Positions 17,818 to 26,525 of a stretch of DNA of 64,000 bases are shown here, one piece after another. Made by a program: the position numbers and the translations under genes. The stretch is from Luteipulveratus mongoliensis (lineage in GTDB: Bacteria; Actinomycetota; Actinomycetes; Actinomycetales; Dermatophilaceae). Position 1 is the stretch's first letter. The number at the start of each line of letters is the position of its first letter. Location: NCBI RefSeq assembly GCF_001190945.1, contig NZ_CP011112.1, forward strand, positions 5,146,001 to 5,210,000. The letters run 5' to 3'. The notes under the pieces were generated by a model that saw only the letters and a list, made by a program, of their open reading frames with translations, was not told where the DNA came from and searched no databases.

Positions 17818-19395
17818 ATGACGAACGGTGCCCACGAGGGGCTTCGCCGTCAGCCACCGGAACAGGGACGCGCACGGCGCGACTCTCGTACGGGACCGCT
17901 GACTCGGTCGGAGATGCGTGGACGTCGTGGACGTGAGGTACGCCGGGCCCTTCGGCTGACCATGCTCAGCACGGTCTTCCCTGGGCTGGGTCTCGTGTTC
18001 ACACGGCGTCACCGGTTCGGCTTCCTGCTCCTCACCAGCGCTGCCCTCGTGGCTCTCGCTCTTGCCTTCCTCGTCGCCAATGGCGGCATCATCGAGGCGG
18101 CCTCACGCTTCCTCACCGAGAAGGGCCTCTACTCGCTGCTGGCGCTGTTCATGGTCGGCGGAGTCCTGTGGGTCTTCGGCATCATGCTCACCGCGCGCGA
18201 GACCTCCAAACGCGGCTGGGGCGGCGGCGCTCGCTGGCTGATGCGTCTCTTCACGGCAGCCATGTGTCTGGTCGTTGCGGTCCCGGCGGCGCGTGCGACG
18301 CAGTACGTCCTGGTCACCCAGGACGCCTTCAACAGCATCTTCCAGGACCACTTCAGCGGACGCGGCGCGCAGGCGCAGAAGCCCGGCGGCGGCTCCGACC
18401 CTTGGAAGGACGTCCCGCGCCTCAACATGCTGCTGCTCGGCTCGGACGCCGGCAAGGGTCGCCAGAACACCCGCACCGACTCGATGATGATCGCCAGCAT
18501 CAACACGAAGACCGGTGACACGGCTCTCATCAGCGTCCCGCGCAACCTCGAGAACGTGCCGATCCCGGAGAGCAACCCGCTGCACTCGGTTTACCCCAAC
18601 GGCTACAAGTGCCCGCAGCACGCCTGCCTGATGGACGCCATCTGGCACGAGGTCGAGATCAACCACCCCGACTTGTTCAAGGGTGAGCAGGACGCCGGTC
18701 TGCACACCACCGAGGAAGTCCTCGAGCAGGTCGTCGGGCTGGACATCGACTACACCGTCGTCATCAACCTGGCCGGCTTCCAGCAGCTCGTCGACTCGAT
18801 GGGCGGCGTCAAGCTCAACGTGCCCAAGCCCGGTATCGCGATCGGCGGCTCGATCAAGAACGGCCGCGAGGTGCCCGGCAGTGTCACCGGCATGGTCAAG
18901 CCTGGTTACCGCAAGCTCAACGGCTACGAGGCGCTCTGGTACTCCCGCAGCCGCGTGCGCGACCAGGACGGCGACAACAGCCGCATGCGCCGCCAGCGGT
19001 GCATGGTCAATGCGCTGATCAGCCAGTCCAACCCGCCCAAGCTGCTCAAGCAGTTCCCCGACATCATGTCGGCGGCCGCGGAGAACATCCGCATCGACAT
19101 GCCCCGCGACGACCTGCCCGCGTTCGCCAACCTCGCCCAGCGGATGAAGGGCGGCAACATGCGCAGCGTCAGCTTCTCCAAGGTCATCAACGGCGCGGAC
19201 CCGGACTTCGGCAAGATCCACTCACTGGTGCAGGAAGCGATCAACGCGCCGCACGACCCGGCCGCGCCCAAGGCGACCAGCACCGCCACGCCGACGCCGA
19301 CCGACACCGAGTCCAGCTCCGACGATCCGACCGATGGCAGCCCGTCGTCGACGCCGACGCACGAAGCCATCACCGACACCACCGACGCGTGCTGA
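17818..19395 (+). CDS. LytR-CpsA-Psr (LCP) family cell-wall glycopolymer ligase
   Basis: Membrane enzyme expected to transfer undecaprenyl-linked glycopolymers (arabinogalactan- or teichoic-like) to peptidoglycan. The 525-aa protein has a basic cytoplasmic N terminus, four membrane helices (about 40-60, 60-85, 100-120, 140-160) and an extracellular LCP domain (about 200-400). The core text is LNMLLLGSDAGKGRQNTRTD, the metal/phosphate motif, then SVPRNLENVPIP and WYSRSRVRDQDGDNSRMRRQ, both carrying the catalytic arginines. A Thr/Pro/Ser tail ends the protein. The four-helix N terminus is longer than the usual single helix. It is followed by a penicillin-binding protein gene. Confidence 0.93.
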   Translation: MTNGAHEGLRRQPPEQGRARRDSRTGPLTRSEMRGRRGREVRRALRLTMLSTVFPGLGLVFTRRHRFGFLLLTSAALVALALAFLVANGGIIEAASRFLTEKGLYSLLALFMVGGVLWVFGIMLTARETSKRGWGGGARWLMRLFTAAMCLVVAVPAARATQYVLVTQDAFNSIFQDHFSGRGAQAQKPGGGSDPWKDVPRLNMLLLGSDAGKGRQNTRTDSMMIASINTKTGDTALISVPRNLENVPIPESNPLHSVYPNGYKCPQHACLMDAIWHEVEINHPDLFKGEQDAGLHTTEEVLEQVVGLDIDYTVVINLAGFQQLVDSMGGVKLNVPKPGIAIGGSIKNGREVPGSVTGMVKPGYRKLNGYEALWYSRSRVRDQDGDNSRMRRQRCMVNALISQSNPPKLLKQFPDIMSAAAENIRIDMPRDDLPAFANLAQRMKGGNMRSVSFSKVINGADPDFGKIHSLVQEAINAPHDPAAPKATSTATPTPTDTESSSDDPTDGSPSSTPTHEAITDTTDAC

Positions 19396-19401
19396 TCGCT
19401 A

Positions 19402-19423
19402 CCAGGTTCTGACAGGAACCTGG
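19402..19423 (+). terminator. Small hairpin between the LCP and PBP genes
   Basis: An 8-bp stem CCAGGTTC/GAACCTGG with a 6-base loop lies in the 42-bp gap. It is too weak to decide whether the two genes are separate units. Confidence 0.45.
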
Positions 19424-19437
19424 GGTTTGATGGCCGC

Positions 19438-21354
19438 ATGCCTCGTTCCACGGTCCTGACCGCAGCCGGTGCCGGCGTCCTCGTGGCGGGAGGTATCGGC
19501 GGCTACATGCTCTGGCACCAGCACCAGCAGTCCTCGGAGCAGGACGAAGGTGCTCGTACGGCCGCGACCACCCTCGCCACCGCCTGGCAGAACCGCAAGC
19601 TGGACCAGGCGACGTACGTCGGCACGAGCCCGACCGGTGCCGCCGAGAACTTCCGGACCACCACGCGGGCGCTGGGCAGCGGCCCGATCAAGGTGACGGT
19701 CGGCAAGATCCAGCGCGATGGCAACGCGGCCACCGCCGATCTGCAGGTGAGCTGGACTCTGAGCGACGGCAAGCAGTTCGCCTGGACCGATCCGGTACCG
19801 CTGGCCAAGTCCGGCAACACGTGGGGCGTCAAGGTCGGCGACAAGTCCCTCTGGCACCCGAGGCTGACCGCGGACGGTGCGTTCTCGGTGGACGCGGGCG
19901 GCTCGGCGACCCGGGGTGAGATCCTCGGCCGCGGCGGCGCCAAGATCATGGCCAACCAGAACGTCTACGACATCACGATCGACCCGGTGAAGGCGACGGA
20001 TCAAAGCGTGCGGTCACTCGAGGGCATCGTGGGATCCAGCCCGGGCAGCCTGGGCGCCAAGCTCAAGAAGGCGCAGAGCTCAGGCTCGAAGGGCACGATC
20101 GCGGTCATCACCTATCGCGAGTCCGACTACGCCGCGCACAAGGGCTCCATCGAGGGCCTGCCGGGCATCCTCGCCACGGAGCGTCAGCAACCGCTGGCAC
20201 AGACCCGCACGTTCGGGCAGCCGCTGCTCGGCACCGTCGGCCACGTGACTGCCGAGATGATCAAGAAGGACCCGCAGCGCTACCGCGAGGGCATGTACGC
20301 CGGCACGTCCGGTCTCCAGGAGACCTACGACTCCACCCTCGCGCCCACGAGCGGGGTGACGGTGACGCCCAGGGGCAGCTCCGACGTCATCCTGTTCGGC
20401 CAGAAGCCACGCAACGGCACCTCGCTGCAGACCACGCTCGACCCGAAGGTCCAGGCGGCGGCGGAGAAGGCGTTGACCAAGACCGGCAAGACGCCGTCCG
20501 CTCTGGTCGCCATTGACGTGAAGAGCGGCGACGTGCTCGCCCTGGCCAACTCACCGTCGTACGGCATCAACCGAGCCTTGACCGGGCGCTATCAGCCCGG
20601 GTCCACGCTCAAGGTGTCCTCGACGTACGCCTTGCTCACCAAGGGTTTCAGCACCAGCACCAAGGTGCCGTGCCCGCCGGACATCGTGGTCGACGGGCGA
20701 CGGATCGGGAACTTCGAGCGTGAGACGTTGAGCGACCCGACGTTCGTGGAGGACTTCGCGCACTCGTGCAACACCGCGTTCGTGAAGGCGACGGCCGACC
20801 TCGCGCCCGGCGACATGCGCACCGCGGCGACCGCGCTCGGCATCGGTGTCGACTGGTCCAAGCAGCTGGGCGTCGGTCCGGTCTTCACGGGTTCGGTGCC
20901 GGTCACGACCGGCAAGACCGATCAGGCGGCGGCCAGCTTCGGGCAGGCCCGGACCTTGGCCTCACCGATGGCGATCGCGGTCATGTCCGGCTCGGTGGCG
21001 CGCGGCTCGTTCATCCCGCCGGCGCTCGTGACCAACCCGAAGCCGGGTGGCGACCGCACGCCGAAGCCGCTCAATGCCGGCGCGGTGCAGGAGCTGCACT
21101 CGCTGATGCGCAAGGTGGTGACGGACGGCTCCGGCACGGTCATGCAGGGCACGCCTGGTGGCGACGTCTATGCCAAGACCGGGACGGCGGAGTTCACGCA
21201 GGACGGCAAGCCCTTGGTGCGAGCGTGGCTGACGGGCTGGCAGGGCGATGTGGCGTTCGCGGTCCTCGTCGAGGAGGTCGCGACGGGCCAGACGGGCGGC
21301 ACCGTGGCCGCGCCCGTGGCCAAGGATTTCCTCACGAGCCTGCAGACCGGCTGA
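19438..21354 (+). CDS. Class B penicillin-binding protein (transpeptidase) with MecA_N-like domain
   Basis: Cross-links peptidoglycan outside the membrane. The 638-aa protein has an N-terminal membrane anchor (about residues 6-24), an NTF2-like MecA_N domain (about 36-150), a dimerisation/pedestal region, and a transpeptidase domain with all three catalytic motifs: Ser389 in STLK, Ser443 in SCN, and Lys580 in KTGT. The MecA_N domain is shared with staphylococcal PBP2a and is frequent in actinobacterial PBPs; it does not by itself mean beta-lactam resistance. Read with the upstream LCP gene it forms a cell-wall assembly pair. A 15-bp terminator follows. Confidence 0.93.
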   Translation: MPRSTVLTAAGAGVLVAGGIGGYMLWHQHQQSSEQDEGARTAATTLATAWQNRKLDQATYVGTSPTGAAENFRTTTRALGSGPIKVTVGKIQRDGNAATADLQVSWTLSDGKQFAWTDPVPLAKSGNTWGVKVGDKSLWHPRLTADGAFSVDAGGSATRGEILGRGGAKIMANQNVYDITIDPVKATDQSVRSLEGIVGSSPGSLGAKLKKAQSSGSKGTIAVITYRESDYAAHKGSIEGLPGILATERQQPLAQTRTFGQPLLGTVGHVTAEMIKKDPQRYREGMYAGTSGLQETYDSTLAPTSGVTVTPRGSSDVILFGQKPRNGTSLQTTLDPKVQAAAEKALTKTGKTPSALVAIDVKSGDVLALANSPSYGINRALTGRYQPGSTLKVSSTYALLTKGFSTSTKVPCPPDIVVDGRRIGNFERETLSDPTFVEDFAHSCNTAFVKATADLAPGDMRTAATALGIGVDWSKQLGVGPVFTGSVPVTTGKTDQAAASFGQARTLASPMAIAVMSGSVARGSFIPPALVTNPKPGGDRTPKPLNAGAVQELHSLMRKVVTDGSGTVMQGTPGGDVYAKTGTAEFTQDGKPLVRAWLTGWQGDVAFAVLVEEVATGQTGGTVAAPVAKDFLTSLQTG

Positions 21355-21379
21355 CGATCGTTCGGGCATCTGGACACAA

Positions 21380-21413
21380 CAAGACCCCGGCACCAGTTGG
21401 TGCCGGGGTCTTG
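21380..21413 (+). terminator. Terminator after the PBP gene
   Basis: A perfect 15-bp stem CAAGACCCCGGCACC and complement with loop AGTT, 26 bp after the PBP stop. It also lies at the 3' end of the opposing cold-shock gene. Confidence 0.85.
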
Positions 21414-21451
21414 TCTCAGCCGACGTGGTCGGCCGATATATAAGTCAGGTC

Positions 21452-21655
21452 TCAGACCGTGGTGACGTTAGTCGCCTGCGGACCCTTGTCGCCCTGGGTG
21501 ATCTCGAACTCGACACGCTGTGCCTCGTCCAGGCTGCGGTAGCCCTGGGTCTGGATGGCGGAGTAGTGGACGAACACGTCCGGACCTCCACCGTCCTGTG
21601 CGATGAAGCCGAAGCCCTTCTCAGCGTTGAACCACTTCACGGTTCCCTGTGCCAT
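21452..21655 (-). CDS. cspA: Cold-shock protein (CspA family)
   Basis: A 67-aa single OB-fold RNA chaperone that melts RNA structure. The RNP1 motif KGFGFI (residues 13-18) and RNP2 motif VFVHY (about 28-32) are intact, and the length is standard. It is a single-gene unit transcribed toward the PBP terminator. The 5' leader may be long: a small hairpin lies about 120 bp upstream. It may be constitutive or cold-induced; sequence alone does not say. Confidence 0.97.
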   Translation of the reverse strand: MAQGTVKWFNAEKGFGFIAQDGGGPDVFVHYSAIQTQGYRSLDEAQRVEFEITQGDKGPQATNVTTV

Positions 21656-22009
21656 GGGGGGTAACTCTCATTCTGTTGCTCTGGCGGTGACACCCCGCGA
21701 TGCGGGGCACGGCTGCCGCTGGCCAAACCCCCGAAAGCGTGGAACACGGTGGAACACGCCCCACAACATCAAAGCGCCCGCTTGCGCGGGCACCTCTTCG
21801 TTCTGAGAGGAACTGCAACTGCAACCGCAGACGACGGTAGCACGGTCAAGATGAACGCCAGGCAGATGGAGGGCGACGGAAAAATCCTGCCCCTTCTGTC
21901 ACTTCTGTCAAATCCTGGCCCGCAATGCCGCTGTACGCCGTCGGGCCGCCCCTCCCGAGAGGGGCGGCCCGACCGTGCGCTCACGTGAGCGCGGTGCAGA
22001 ACGTACGGC
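21656..22009. other. Intergenic region between cspA and the DivIVA-like gene
   Basis: This 354-bp gap carries the cspA promoter and leader and the 3' region of the leftward DivIVA-like gene. A stem GCCCGC/GCGGGC at about 21778-21793 could be a leader hairpin of cspA. The terminator at 21942-21971 is described separately. No gene is supported. Confidence 0.6.
21942..21971. terminator. Terminator after the DivIVA-like gene
   Basis: A 13-bp stem, CGGGCCGCCCCTC and complement, around CCGA, lies 39 bp beyond the stop of the leftward gene at 22010. Confidence 0.8.
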
Positions 22010-22873
22010 TTAGCGCTTGCCGGACGTGCTGGACTGGGCGCTGGCGCCGGAGCGCTCGTCGCCCTCCTGCTTGGCCGGCTGCGCCGGGGCGGCCTTCTTG
22101 GGCGGCGCACCACCGTTGCTGTTCAGCTCGGAGGTCAGCACCTCGGTGAGGCGAGCCAGCTCGGAGCGGACATCGGACTGCAGGCCGGTCAGGCGAGACA
22201 GCTCCTGTGTGCCCTGGTCGCGCTGACGCTGGACGTCGGACTCGGCACGCTGACGCGCCTCGTCTGCGGCCGCCTCGGCCTCCTTGCGCAGTCGCAGTGC
22301 AGCCTGCTCGGCTGCACCGTGCAGGTGCTCGGCCTGCTGACGCGCGGCTGCCAGCTGGTCGGCGATCTGCTGCTCGCGCTCCTGCAGCTCGGCCGAACGC
22401 TGCACGGCCTGCTGCTCAAGCAGCGAGGCGCGCGTGATCAGCGTCTGCTCGACGTCGTGACGGTGCTTCTCAGCATCCGTGCGCGCCTTCTCCAGAATCG
22501 CGGACGACTCCTTGCTGGCGTTCTGACGCATCTCGGTCGCCTCGTTCTCGGCGATGCGCAGGAGCTTCTCGGCGCGGAAGCCGAAGCTGTCCTCCGCCTT
22601 GGTCGGCTCCGAGCCCGCCGAACGGGCCTTGAGCTCACGCAGCTCCTTGTCGGAACGCTCTGCGGTCTCGGCGGTCACCTGGTGCTGGCGGTTGGCCTCG
22701 GCGAGCGAGACCTTCAGCCGGGTGATCTCCTTGTTCTTGGCAGCCAGAGCTTCGTCGACCTGACGGCGCTCGTAGCCGCGCATGACCGTGTCGAACGTCT
22801 GACCGTCCTGGGGAGGACCGGCGGGTGCCGACGAGTTGGACTTGCTGGACGGGGCGGTGGCCGAGTTAGCCAC
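22010..22873 (-). CDS. DivIVA-domain coiled-coil protein
   Basis: A 287-aa cytoplasmic scaffold-like protein. After a low-complexity Ser/Ala/Pro tail, residues about 25-60 match the DivIVA N terminus (FDTVMRGYERRQVDEALAA), the part that binds curved membrane. Residues about 60-245 are a long heptad-rich coiled coil (Glu/Arg/Ala/Gln-rich), and the C-terminal tail is charged and disordered. It resembles the cellulose-binding-protein/FilP/Scy-type coiled-coil proteins of actinomycetes, which organise polar growth or septation. The start is GTG at 22873 with AGAGGAAGTG upstream. It stands alone, before the accessory island. Confidence 0.85.
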   Translation of the reverse strand: MANSATAPSSKSNSSAPAGPPQDGQTFDTVMRGYERRQVDEALAAKNKEITRLKVSLAEANRQHQVTAETAERSDKELRELKARSAGSEPTKAEDSFGFRAEKLLRIAENEATEMRQNASKESSAILEKARTDAEKHRHDVEQTLITRASLLEQQAVQRSAELQEREQQIADQLAAARQQAEHLHGAAEQAALRLRKEAEAAADEARQRAESDVQRQRDQGTQELSRLTGLQSDVRSELARLTEVLTSELNSNGGAPPKKAAPAQPAKQEGDERSGASAQSSTSGKR

Positions 22874-23886
22874 GGATCACTTCCTCTGTTCCGGGAAAAG
22901 CATGGTGCGCGGTCCGGACATGGGTACCGAGCCGTGTCGGGCTTCTCAGGTGTGGTGCACGACCCGGTCGGGTCGAGCACCCTGGTCTGACCCGCTCGAG
23001 GGGGCGAGTGGGTGGGGGCTGTCACACAGGTTCCAACGGACGACCCCGACACAGCGAGCCGGAACCGTCCTGGAGCACCACTGATGATGGCACCACGTGA
23101 AGCGTCCCGAGATCCGCGACCATGCCGAGCCGAGTCGCTTGCACGAGGATATCCTCGCCGCCCGCCCCGCGTGGCGATTAGACAGGGACGACCACGGGCG
23201 CAAGTAATCCGCCTCGCAGCGCTCCAGGAGGGCTCGCGGAGTGGCGACGATGCCGGCTCGCTGGAGCCTGCGACAGCGACCGGAGGAGGAGCTGTTCCAG
23301 GAGGGCTCAGTTGGCGGTCCTCTCTGGACAACGTTGGAACCCTGGTGTGTGGGATCGGGTGGCGTCCGTGCTGTCAGAGCTGGGCAAGTAGCCCTGACCA
23401 GCACTGTTCCGCCCGACCGTCCGCCCGGTCGACTTCTGTCACGCCTCTGACCTGCGTAGATGCCTCGTTTTGGGCACCGAAATATACGGCTACGTCGTAG
23501 CCGTAGAGCATGGACTGAACTTGTCACCGACGCGACGTCCGCTCCTGTCAAGGCTGTCACAGCCGCATGCGTTCCGGTACGCTGCTGATGTCCGCTCTCA
23601 GAGCGGCCAACATGTAGATGCTCAGGACCGCGCTGTTGGCCCTGATGCGCTGTGGCCCTCGTGCCACGCCTCAGCCCTCCTGTTGCACCAGGGGGGCTGA
23701 TTGGTACCTCCGTGACCTCTTGCCGCGTGAGTTCTGGCCGTGTCATCCTTGTCATGCCTCACCGACCACGATTCCGAAGTCCCGGTGCAACGGGGAGTCC
23801 GGCCGATGAGCGTCTGCATGGTGGTCGTTCGCTGGGTCCACTCCCGGAGTCGGCGGACGACCGCACAACCAAAAAGGAGTGCGGTC
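22874..23886. other. 1.0-kb region without a supported gene; left part of the accessory island
   Basis: No frame here looks convincingly coding on either strand; the open frames are short, low in family-like motifs and mutually overlapping. One GC-rich peptide ending at a TAA near 23207 (ends RPAWRLDRDDHGRK) could be the tail of a decayed gene. At 23485-23505 a perfect TACGGCTAC-GTC-GTAGCCGTA palindrome is visible, possibly an operator or a terminator. Base composition drops toward the right. The region may hold the left boundary of the island at 23.0-28.4 kb. Confidence 0.5.
23485..23505. other. Perfect 9-bp inverted repeat
   Basis: TACGGCTAC and GTAGCCGTA flank GTC with complete symmetry. 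It lies in a non-coding stretch about 380 bp before the next gene. Role unknown: operator, weak terminator or recombination core are all possible. Confidence 0.5.
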
Positions 23887-24708
23887 ATGAACCAATCAAC
23901 ACGCAAACTCGCTCTGCGCGGCATTGTGCTTGCGCTTGTTAGCACCATGTACCTAGCGGCACTCGGTGGTCCAGCACACGCCGACGTGGTCTACCCGGTG
24001 GCGTGGACCAACATCGGGATCTTCCCTCGGACGGCGCCCAGCATGGGGGCACCCGCTGCGGGAGCGGCAGTCTCAGATGGCACATCCGTCCAGATCGCCT
24101 GCGAGACAACCGGTGAGTCAGTCAGCAACGGGGCATCGACAAGCACGATTTGGGAGCAGCTGTCGGACGGCAGCTACCTCCCCAATGCCCACATAGATAC
24201 AGGGTCGGACGACTGGACACCAAACGTGCCTCGGTGTGGTGGAGGGGCGAGTGCGACACCGTCAGCTAGTGGCTCCGGCTGGGTTCCTTACTGCGGCCCG
24301 TCGAAGTACTTCTCAGATATTTCCGTCGAGCGTTGGAGCAATGGCGATTTCAAGATCATCGCCTGGCCGACCTGGGAAGCCAGAACCGCCTCAGATCCAA
24401 CAGCCGCCACTATTGATGAGTGGCATGCCATCCAAAACTGCGTGAGCGGCTTGTATGGCACGCTCGCGGACTCGATCTACGACCAGTTGGAGTGTCACCA
24501 GCATCTGGCACTTGTGCCAGGTAAGAACGTTTGGGCGACTGGCACGACGTATGACCTGGAAAGTTGGCGTGGGACGTTCGACAACTGGCTAGGGACTCGT
24601 TGTGGAAACGAATTGAACAAGGAGCGCGATCATACCGACGCGCCAACTTCGAACGGCCAGCCAGATGAAGGGGTGACCGACATCGCTCCGCCGACCACGG
24701 TCGGCTAG
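23887..24708 (+). CDS. Secreted protein with DUF2599-like C terminus
   Basis: A 273-aa exported protein of unknown function. Residues 1-33 are a Sec signal peptide (ends ...GGPAHA-D). Residues about 34-120 form a beta-rich part with two cysteines that resembles a bacterial SH3-like repeat. The C-terminal part (about 135-250: YFSDISVERW, IIAWPT, DEWHAIQNC, QLECHQHLA, YDLESWRGTFDN, CGNE) has the spacing of conserved Trp, Cys and His residues expected of DUF2599. A strong AAGGAG precedes the ATG at 23887. The lower GC and its position inside the recombinase island suggest transfer. It could be an effector, adhesin or wall-associated protein. Confidence 0.7.
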   Translation: MNQSTRKLALRGIVLALVSTMYLAALGGPAHADVVYPVAWTNIGIFPRTAPSMGAPAAGAAVSDGTSVQIACETTGESVSNGASTSTIWEQLSDGSYLPNAHIDTGSDDWTPNVPRCGGGASATPSASGSGWVPYCGPSKYFSDISVERWSNGDFKIIAWPTWEARTASDPTAATIDEWHAIQNCVSGLYGTLADSIYDQLECHQHLALVPGKNVWATGTTYDLESWRGTFDNWLGTRCGNELNKERDHTDAPTSNGQPDEGVTDIAPPTTVG

Positions 24709-24715
24709 TCAAAGA

Positions 24716-25036
24716 TCAAGTGGTGCTGCGCCTAGCGTGTCGGAGATGATGCGTTAGGCGCAGTGCTATGTGTACGACCAGGGCGGCACCCAGCCATGCG
24801 GCCGTCCAGGCATGCACTGTAAACAGGAAAACAAGTGAGACCGCCATTCCCCAATAGATATCGCCACCCAGCGTGTTGGTGGTTTCGCATAATCCATCAC
24901 CCATACAGTTCGGGATAGATGTGTGGTGAAAGGCGACCCAGATGGCGACTACGATCAACAGCGCCAAAAGTAGCGCCAGCGCACAGAGCGCGAAACCCTT
25001 CAGTTCTCTCTTTATGTTCAAACGCCTGTAGTTCAT
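24716..25036 (-). CDS. Small membrane protein, unknown
   Basis: A 106-aa protein with two or three membrane helices (about residues 15-35, 58-78 and 78-95), a cysteine pair (NCMGDGLC) in the external loop and a basic His/Arg-rich C terminus. I do not recognise the family. The start lacks a clear ribosome site, so it may be leaderless or start elsewhere. It lies convergent to the DUF2599-like gene with an 8-bp gap and has distinctly lower GC than the core genes. Confidence 0.5.
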   Translation of the reverse strand: MNYRRLNIKRELKGFALCALALLLALLIVVAIWVAFHHTSIPNCMGDGLCETTNTLGGDIYWGMAVSLVFLFTVHAWTAAWLGAALVVHIALRLTHHLRHARRSTT

Positions 25037-25130
25037 GCTTGCTTAAATTATAGCAAAGCGGCGGCGCTGCGTGCATTGTCAAACCTGCGGATCTTCTTTG
25101 ATGCGGTACTGTGGATATCCTCCAGCGCAC

Positions 25131-25174
25131 ACAAAAGACTCCCAACGCCACTCTCGGCGTTGGGAGTCTTTTGT
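25131..25174. terminator. Perfect bidirectional terminator in the island
   Basis: A 19-bp perfect stem (ACAAAAGACTCCCAACGCC and complement) with a 6-base loop gives an A tract on one side and a TTTTGT run on the other, a textbook intrinsic terminator in both directions. Confidence 0.9.
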
Positions 25175-25252
25175 TCGTCTTACCGAACCCCAGATCTTCC
25201 GAACTTATCTCATCTGACTAACCTCAGAAGCTCCCGGTTTCATCCAGACGCA

Positions 25253-25287
25253 GAGAAGCCTGGCACGGCACGTGCCAGGGGCTTCTT
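25253..25287 (-). terminator. Terminator after the 77-aa membrane protein gene
   Basis: A broken stem AGAAGCC...GGCTTCT with an inner TGGCAC/GTGCCA helix lies directly after the stop of the leftward gene ending at 25290. Confidence 0.7.
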
Positions 25288-25289
25288 GC

Positions 25290-25523
25290 CTAGCGGTAGA
25301 GGCGTATATGAATGAGGAGCACGAGCAGGCCGACCGCGCCGACGGCAATCCTCGACCTGATCGGTGCTGCTCGCAGTGGTCCCCAGATGAAGATCGCCGC
25401 AACCAGCGGTCCTCCGATGAATGGGAGAATCCCACCGACTAGCAGAGTGACCAACATGGCCACCCCGAGGCCAAGTGCCGAGAGCCACCACCCACGGTTG
25501 CTCGACTCAACCTGTGCTGCCAT
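25290..25523 (-). CDS. Small two- or three-helix membrane protein, unknown
   Basis: A 77-aa protein almost entirely hydrophobic after residue 12, with helices at about 12-32, 34-50 and 58-74. The text WWLSALGLGVAMLVTLLVGG is membrane-typical. A perfect AGGAGG ribosome site 7 bases before the ATG supports it as a real gene. It follows the secreted-protein gene at 25546-26172 by 22 bp in the same direction, so the two are likely one operon; a membrane partner (immunity or anchoring) for a secreted protein is one possibility. No family is recognised. Confidence 0.65.
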   Translation of the reverse strand: MAAQVESSNRGWWLSALGLGVAMLVTLLVGGILPFIGGPLVAAIFIWGPLRAAPIRSRIAVGAVGLLVLLIHIRLYR

Positions 25524-25545
25524 CTTGTCCTCCTAGGACATTGAT

Positions 25546-26172
25546 CTAGATGTTGCCGTTGGCGCCGTCGTAGAACCTCTGGATGCTTCCAGACACCCAA
25601 GAACGCGTCCGCGACCATTTGTTTGTCTTCACTGGCGACCCGTGAACCAAAACGCTGACCGATGTCTTGTCGACGGTGTCCATCGAGTTGTTCCTCTGAC
25701 GCTCGCGGTAGCACGCGTAGTTCTCCAGCGAGTACCCGACGCCCCCGTTCTCGCCGCAGCGCTTGTCCCCCGAGATCATCTGGCTTCCATTGTACCGCCA
25801 CGAGCCGTAGGTGTTGAAGTACCAGTAGGGGCCGTTCCACCAGCTCCCGATGTGCCGCTGGGTCTTCCAGCGACGCTCCTTCCACCCGCTAGCTGCCAGC
25901 TTGGGGTCACTAACCTCCATCGGTGCCGACACCTCGAGGATCGACTGCGACCCGTCCGTAAGCGTGATCGTGTCCACCATCGAACCGTCACTCTTGGTGT
26001 CGGTCACCTGTCGAGTGCCGTCTGCGTAAGTCCTCTCCACCACGCCGTCATGCGTCGCGACCGCAGCCGGCGCGCTTGGTCCATCCTGCGCCACGGCCTC
26101 AGCGCCGCCTGTCCCCGTCACGATCACCGCTGCGAATGCGAGCCCCACCCCGGCAATTTTGTTACGCATCAT
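25546..26172 (-). CDS. Secreted aromatic-rich protein, unknown
   Basis: A 208-aa exported protein. A signal peptide (about residues 1-26) is followed by an acidic Ala-rich stretch, a DGTRQVTD-type repeat region (about 45-80) and a Trp/Tyr-rich domain (about 95-150: WNGPYWYFNTYGSWRYNG) containing two cysteines. The fold is not recognised. Aromatic pairs of this kind are seen in secreted bacterial bacteriocin-like or wall-binding proteins, which is only a suggestion. The GGGGAGA site precedes the double ATG start. It is inside the island, adjacent to the 77-aa membrane protein gene. Confidence 0.65.
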   Translation of the reverse strand: MMRNKIAGVGLAFAAVIVTGTGGAEAVAQDGPSAPAAVATHDGVVERTYADGTRQVTDTKSDGSMVDTITLTDGSQSILEVSAPMEVSDPKLAASGWKERRWKTQRHIGSWWNGPYWYFNTYGSWRYNGSQMISGDKRCGENGGVGYSLENYACYRERQRNNSMDTVDKTSVSVLVHGSPVKTNKWSRTRSWVSGSIQRFYDGANGNI

Positions 26173-26525
26173 GCTTTGAGTCTCCCCTCATGGCGGCACC
26201 CCTTGCGCCGCCCGCAGACACTCTGGCAGAGATCGGCGAGCAAGTCGACAGTCTCGACGCGCACTGACTCCGTTCGCGTAGCCCGCGATGCTAGCGCGTT
26301 GCGGGACAATGACGGCACCGAGCATGTGGACATGACTCAACCAAGCCAAGCGCCATTCGCTATGTCATCCGGCTCACAAACCGCGTAGCCCTTGGCATCG
26401 AGGGATCGACAATTCCCGAACGCCGAAATAGCCGCACTATCTCAATAGGTTTACGTCTACCTGAGCAGTCGTCATACGCAAAAACAATTTCCTTAACGGT
26501 CGCGGTTTCCTGGTAAAATGGATAC
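26173..26525. other. Low-GC region before the recombinase, with a leaderless promoter
   Basis: No gene is supported in this 353-bp gap. The GC content is clearly below the window average from about 26380 to 26520. TAAAAT at 26514-26519 sits 6 bases before the recombinase ATG, so the transcript probably starts at or near the ATG. A minus-strand open frame from about 26520 down to 26360 could be the tail of a broken gene, but it lacks its own start. Confidence 0.5.

Noticed and set aside
26360-26520. Possible C-terminal gene fragment on the minus strand
   Set aside because: It has no start of its own and could be chance; not enough to call a pseudogene.
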